From: Limnoglobus sp.
GTDB taxonomy: Bacteria; Planctomycetota; Planctomycetia; Gemmatales; Gemmataceae
Assembly: GCA_025353985.1 (NCBI GenBank)
Contig: JANXNT010000986.1
Coordinates: 1-7,095, forward strand
Direction of reading: 5' to 3'
Length of the DNA: 7,095 bases
Shown: positions 4,007 to 7,095 of the stretch, in pieces
How the letters are laid out: the number at the start of each line of letters is the position of its first letter
Position numbering within the stretch: position 1 is the first letter of the stretch
Program-made: the position numbers and the translations under genes
Notes under the pieces: model-generated
The model's database searches: none
What the model was told of the DNA's origin: nothing
The model's input: the letters and a program-made list of their open reading frames with translations, nothing else

Positions 4007-5968
4007 TCACCCGATGCCGACGCCGTTGAGGCTGCTTTTGCGGGTTTCCGAATTCTGGCGGTGGCCGGGTTCGACTTCGTCTTCGCGGAATTGACGGACG
4101 GTTTTCACCAGGCCGTTCGCGTCGAGACCGAGGTCGGCGAGGAGTTCTGCACGTTCGCCGTGTTCGACGAACTTGTCGGTGATGCCCTTGCGGATGATGT
4201 TTCGCGTATCGAGGCCAGCGGCGTTCGCGGCCTCGAGGACGGCGCTGCCGAAGCCGCCTTCGGTCGTGCCTTCTTCGACGGTAATCACCAACGGCAATAA
4301 GTCCACGGCTTTCAGGATCGTCTCGGTGTCGAGCGGTTTCACGAAGCGCGCGTTAATCACGCCGAAGTGCAAACCATCCTCGGCTCGCAAGCGTTTCGCG
4401 GCGGCGAGGCAGGCGGTCGTCATCGTGCCGAACGCGACGAAACAACCATCTTCGCCCCAGTCGATCACTTCGGCACGGCCGAGTTCGATCGGCGATGGCT
4501 TGCGTTCGATTTGCTCGAGATTCGCCTTCGGGTAACGGATGCTGATCGGGCCTTTGTGCTTCAAAGCGAACTGGAGCATCGGCTCGACGTCGGCTTCGTC
4601 ACCTGGGGCCATGCTCGTCATGTTCGGGAACAATCGCAGGTATGGCACGTCGAAGACGCCGTGGTGCGTCGGTCCATCGGGGCCAGCCAAACCGGCGCGG
4701 TCGAGCGCGAGCACGACGGGCAGGTTTTGCAGGCAGATCTCTTGGAAAATCTGGTCGAAACCGCGTTGCAGGAACGTCGAGTAAATATCGACTATCGGCC
4801 GCGCACCGGCCTTCGCCATGCCAGCCGCAAACGCAACGGCATGACTTTCGCAGATGCCCGTATCGAAAAACTGCTTCGGAAATTCGTCGCGAATCGTTTC
4901 GAGTTTGTTACCTTGACACATCGCCGCCGTAATCACGCACGCCTTCGGATCGGCTTTCAGTGCTGTGCGAATTGCGGCCGACATGGCGTCCGTGTACGCC
5001 TTGGCGTTGCTCTTTTTCATCGAGAGAATCGCGCGTTTCGGGCCGACTTTCTCGAACACCGGCGGGCTGTGGTACGTCACCGGGTCGTTTTCCGCCTGCG
5101 GTACGCCGCTGCCCTTCGTCGTGAAGACGTGGAGCAGGACCGGCCCCTTCTGGCCCTTCAGATCACGGAGGATTTTCCGCATCGCGTGGAGGTCGTGGCC
5201 ATCGACGGGGCCGAAGTAGCGGAAGCCGAATTCTTCGAACAACATGCCATCTTTGAAATACGCCTTCATGCCATCGCGAAGGCTTTCGAGAGAGGCCCGT
5301 GCCGCTTCGCCGACGAGTGGAATCTGCTTCAAAATCTCGTTAAGCGTCCGTTTGCCACCCTGGTAAAGCCCCGTCATCCGGCAATGATCGAGGTACTTCG
5401 CAACGCCGCCAGTACGCGGACAAATGCCCATTTTGTTGTCGTTCAGCACGACGAGCACGTTCTGGTTCAGGCCCGCTATGTTGTTGAATGCCTCGAACAC
5501 CATCCCGCACGGCAACGCCCCGTCGCCGATAACGGCCACCGCGTGGCGTTCGGGGTGGCCGAGCAAATCGTCGCCCGCTTTCAACCCGGAAATCGTCGAA
5601 ACGCTCGCCCCGGCGTGACCGGTTACGAACAGGTCGAACTCGCTCTCGGCGGGGTTCGGGAAGCCCATCAGGCCACCCTTCGTACGAATCGACTGGAAGC
5701 GGTCGTAGCGCCCCGTGATGAGCTTGTGCGGGTAGATCTGGTGGCCGGTGTCCCAGATCAGCCGGTCGCTGGAGAAATCGTATGTGAGATGCAGTGCGAG
5801 GCAGAGTTCGACGACGCCGAGGTTACTGGCGAAGTGCGCCGGGCGCGTCGTTAGCACGCGGATTAGCTCTTCGCGAATCTCTTGCGCCACTTGTAGCAAT
5901 TGCGGATCGCTCAGCGCAAGCAGATCGGCGGGGCGTTGAATTTTCGATAATAGTTCGGCGTGTGCCAT
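4007..5968 (-). CDS. dxs: 1-deoxy-D-xylulose-5-phosphate synthase
   Basis: The protein has 653 residues. This cytoplasmic, thiamine-diphosphate-dependent enzyme joins pyruvate and glyceraldehyde 3-phosphate into 1-deoxy-D-xylulose 5-phosphate, the first and usually rate-setting step of the MEP pathway. Seen motifs: HFASNLGVVEL (His 45), WDTGHQIYPHK (His 76), and the ThDP site GDGALPCGMVFEA (148-160) leading to NDNKM (176-180). Also seen are CESHAVAFAAG with catalytic Glu 374, IYSTFLQRGFDQ (395-406), LDRAGLAGPDGPTHHG (422-437) and IRYPKA (477-482). Variants from the E. coli form are GNKL for GTGL/GSGM just before the catalytic Glu, CESH for AEQH, and RYPKA for RYPRG; I recall these as usual in planctomycete Dxs. 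A charged tail of about 25 residues follows the normal end (GLVKTV). The start is ATG 5968, with GGGGGAG eight bases upstream. It follows ispA by 39 bases in one apparent operon. No terminator is visible before the converging kinase. Confidence 0.95.
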   Translation of the reverse strand: MAHAELLSKIQRPADLLALSDPQLLQVAQEIREELIRVLTTRPAHFASNLGVVELCLALHLTYDFSSDRLIWDTGHQIYPHKLITGRYDRFQSIRTKGGLMGFPNPAESEFDLFVTGHAGASVSTISGLKAGDDLLGHPERHAVAVIGDGALPCGMVFEAFNNIAGLNQNVLVVLNDNKMGICPRTGGVAKYLDHCRMTGLYQGGKRTLNEILKQIPLVGEAARASLESLRDGMKAYFKDGMLFEEFGFRYFGPVDGHDLHAMRKILRDLKGQKGPVLLHVFTTKGSGVPQAENDPVTYHSPPVFEKVGPKRAILSMKKSNAKAYTDAMSAAIRTALKADPKACVITAAMCQGNKLETIRDEFPKQFFDTGICESHAVAFAAGMAKAGARPIVDIYSTFLQRGFDQIFQEICLQNLPVVLALDRAGLAGPDGPTHHGVFDVPYLRLFPNMTSMAPGDEADVEPMLQFALKHKGPISIRYPKANLEQIERKPSPIELGRAEVIDWGEDGCFVAFGTMTTACLAAAKRLRAEDGLHFGVINARFVKPLDTETILKAVDLLPLVITVEEGTTEGGFGSAVLEAANAAGLDTRNIIRKGITDKFVEHGERAELLADLGLDANGLVKTVRQFREDEVEPGHRQNSETRKSSLNGVGIG

Positions 5969-5976
5969 GTCAAAAA

Positions 5977-5983
5977 CTCCCCC
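5977..5983 (-). promoter_or_regulatory. Ribosome binding site of dxs
   Basis: The minus strand reads GGGGGAG, eight bases before ATG 5968, inside the 39-base ispA-dxs gap. It supports independent translation start on a shared transcript. Confidence 0.65.
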
Positions 5984-6007
5984 GCGCGACTCCGGCGTGC
6001 GGCTGAT

Positions 6008-6919
6008 TTATCGATCCCGATCGACGACAAACTGCGCGAGTGCGGCAAGAGGTTCGCCCCCCGGCCCGAGTGCCCTCGCGGCGGCAACGGCATCGTGCCC
6101 GAGTTGCAGCGCTTTCCGTCGGCTTTCTTCGACCCCAAGTAACCCAGGATAGGTTAACTTGCCCCGCGCGGCATCTTTCCCGACTCGCTTGCCCGTTTTT
6201 TCCGCCGAACTTTCGACGTCGAGCAAGTCATCGGTCACCTGAAATGCTAACCCGAAGGCGTCCGCGTACCGGTCGATGTTTGCTAACGCAGCCACCTGCG
6301 TTTCCGGTGCCAGACAGGCGGAATAAATGCCGAGCCGCAACGACGAGCGGAATAGTGCGCCCGTTTTCAGACGATGAATTTCTTCGAGGGACGCTACGTG
6401 ATCGTCGGCAGCCACTCGGCCCTCGGCTTGCAAGTCTAAGACCTGCCCGCCGACCATGCCAATCGCGCCCGATCCCGATGCTAATTCTATGCAACTAACC
6501 GAAACGATCCGCGAATCGCAACCCGTTGCCAGCACTTCGAATGCAACTGATAGTAGTGCATCCCCGGCCAAGATCGCCATCGCGTCGCCGTATTTCTTGT
6601 GGCACGTGGGCAGTCCGCGACGCAGATCGTCGTCGTCCATCGCGGGTAAATCGTCGTGGATGAGAGAGTAGGTGTGGATCATTTCGACCGCACAACCGGC
6701 CGGTAGCGATTGCTCCGGTCGCCCGCCGACGGCCTCGCAGGCCAACAGGCACAACAGCGGCCGCAGGCGTTTGCCGGGTGCGAACAAGCTATACGCCATC
6801 GCTTCGAGCAAAATGGGCGGGGCGTTCGCGGCGTGCCGATGTAACGCGGCCCGCAACGCCGTTTCAATCGCGTCCTGACGCGGCTTCAAATCGCTCCATA
6901 TCGCGCTAGACAACGCCAT
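6008..6919 (-). CDS. ispA: Polyprenyl (farnesyl/geranylgeranyl) diphosphate synthase
   Basis: The protein has 303 residues, the usual IspA length. It is a soluble trans-isoprenyl diphosphate synthase that condenses IPP with allylic diphosphates. Motifs with the start at 6919: substrate-binding GKRLRP (49-54), first Asp-rich motif DDLPAMD (89-95, within LIHDDLPAMDDDDLRRG), GGQ..DL (157-163), KTGALF (185-190), second Asp-rich motif DDLLD (230-234) and a C-terminal VVDRDR. The bacterial spacing of the first motif (DDxxxxD) fits FPP or GGPP synthase; product length cannot be settled from sequence alone. ATG 6919 is preferred because AGGGTGGG precedes it closely and the family starts near here. 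GTG 6937, six codons upstream, is open but has no ribosome binding site. The gene directly precedes dxs, the classic ispA-dxs pairing. Repeat copy B lies 105 bases upstream and may carry its promoter. Confidence 0.92.
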   Translation of the reverse strand: MALSSAIWSDLKPRQDAIETALRAALHRHAANAPPILLEAMAYSLFAPGKRLRPLLCLLACEAVGGRPEQSLPAGCAVEMIHTYSLIHDDLPAMDDDDLRRGLPTCHKKYGDAMAILAGDALLSVAFEVLATGCDSRIVSVSCIELASGSGAIGMVGGQVLDLQAEGRVAADDHVASLEEIHRLKTGALFRSSLRLGIYSACLAPETQVAALANIDRYADAFGLAFQVTDDLLDVESSAEKTGKRVGKDAARGKLTYPGLLGVEESRRKALQLGHDAVAAARALGPGGEPLAALAQFVVDRDR

Positions 6920-7024
6920 CCCACCCTGATTTCGCACCGAGAAACATCATGTTCCGTGCGGGTATTCTTAGTGGTTTCGCGATGAGAACCCAACCGAAAG
7001 TGCGTCGTGAGTGACTGTTTTCCG

Positions 7025-7095
7025 CTCTCATAATTGACGTAAGTCACAATTGCTTTCGCTCCAAAACCGGTTTTTCGGGTGTTTTTTCGTCTCAA
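7025..7095 (-). repeat. Dispersed intergenic repeat, copy B, upstream of ispA and cut by the window edge
   Basis: The minus strand reads TTGAGAC at the edge, then AAAACCGGTTTT (7074-7063) and the core GCAATTGTGACTTACGTCA then ATTATGAGAG. It aligns ungapped with 2510-2580 at 57 of 71 positions, and 26 of 27 in the terminal core. Its core points toward ispA, as copy A points toward the kinase. Sequence to the right is not available, so the inner part or a partner arm may continue outside. Confidence 0.75.

Noticed and set aside
4367..5854. 495-codon plus-strand open frame antisense to dxs
   Set aside because: It is a shadow of dxs codon bias; no domain is recognisable and the opposite strand encodes an intact Dxs.
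6906..7031. 41-codon minus-strand frame beginning at the ATG inside repeat copy B and overlapping the ispA start
   Set aside because: It has no ribosome binding site and no counterpart at copy A beyond the first residues; it is most likely chance, though a leader peptide cannot be excluded.
6886..7095. Minus-strand frame open to the window edge
   Set aside because: It is made of repeat B and the ispA leader, overlaps ispA in another frame and has no recognisable domain.

Overview
The window reads as chromosomal DNA of a planctomycete, most likely family Gemmataceae. The reasons are GC-rich genes with wide, sparsely coding intergenic regions, a Dxs with planctomycete-like motif variants, a decayed fragment of a planctomycete-type Ser/Thr kinase, and a short intergenic repeat whose translation contains ARRASEG. 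This assignment rests on remembered family patterns, not on a search.

Layout: (1) 1-201, minus: the N-terminus of a GspE/PilB-type secretion or pilus ATPase that runs off the left edge. (2) 202-1026: about 825 bases with no credible gene. It holds two palindromes, one member of an interspersed repeat family and a dense cluster of small hairpins. (3) 1027-1437, minus: a DUF2784-type membrane protein. (4) 1613-1885, minus: a 90-residue single-span membrane protein, followed by a strong intrinsic terminator. (5) 1886-2657: no intact gene. It is a mosaic of an ARRASEG-type repeat, a Ser/Thr kinase remnant and an inverted pair of repeat-family members. (6) 2658-3989, plus: an orphan membrane sensor histidine kinase. 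(7) 6919 down to 4007, minus: ispA followed 39 bases later by dxs, the start of the MEP isoprenoid pathway and a trans-prenyl diphosphate synthase in one apparent operon. The kinase and dxs converge with only 17 bases between their stop codons. (8) 6920-7095: the ispA upstream region, ending in another repeat-family member cut by the window edge.

How the genes work together: Dxs makes 1-deoxy-D-xylulose 5-phosphate, which leads through the MEP pathway to IPP and DMAPP. IspA condenses these to farnesyl or geranylgeranyl diphosphate for quinones, carotenoids, hopanoids or squalene, and undecaprenyl lipids. No response regulator accompanies the kinase, so its output is unknown.

The least expected signal is a dispersed intergenic repeat with core GCAATTnnGACTTACGTC. 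It occurs four times, upstream of the secretion ATPase, the kinase and ispA, plus one inverted partner. Two members (2262-2317 and 2508-2580) face each other as imperfect inverted ends of a segment of about 320 bases, which could be a MITE-like element or a shared promoter module. No defence system, CRISPR array, tRNA or rRNA was seen.
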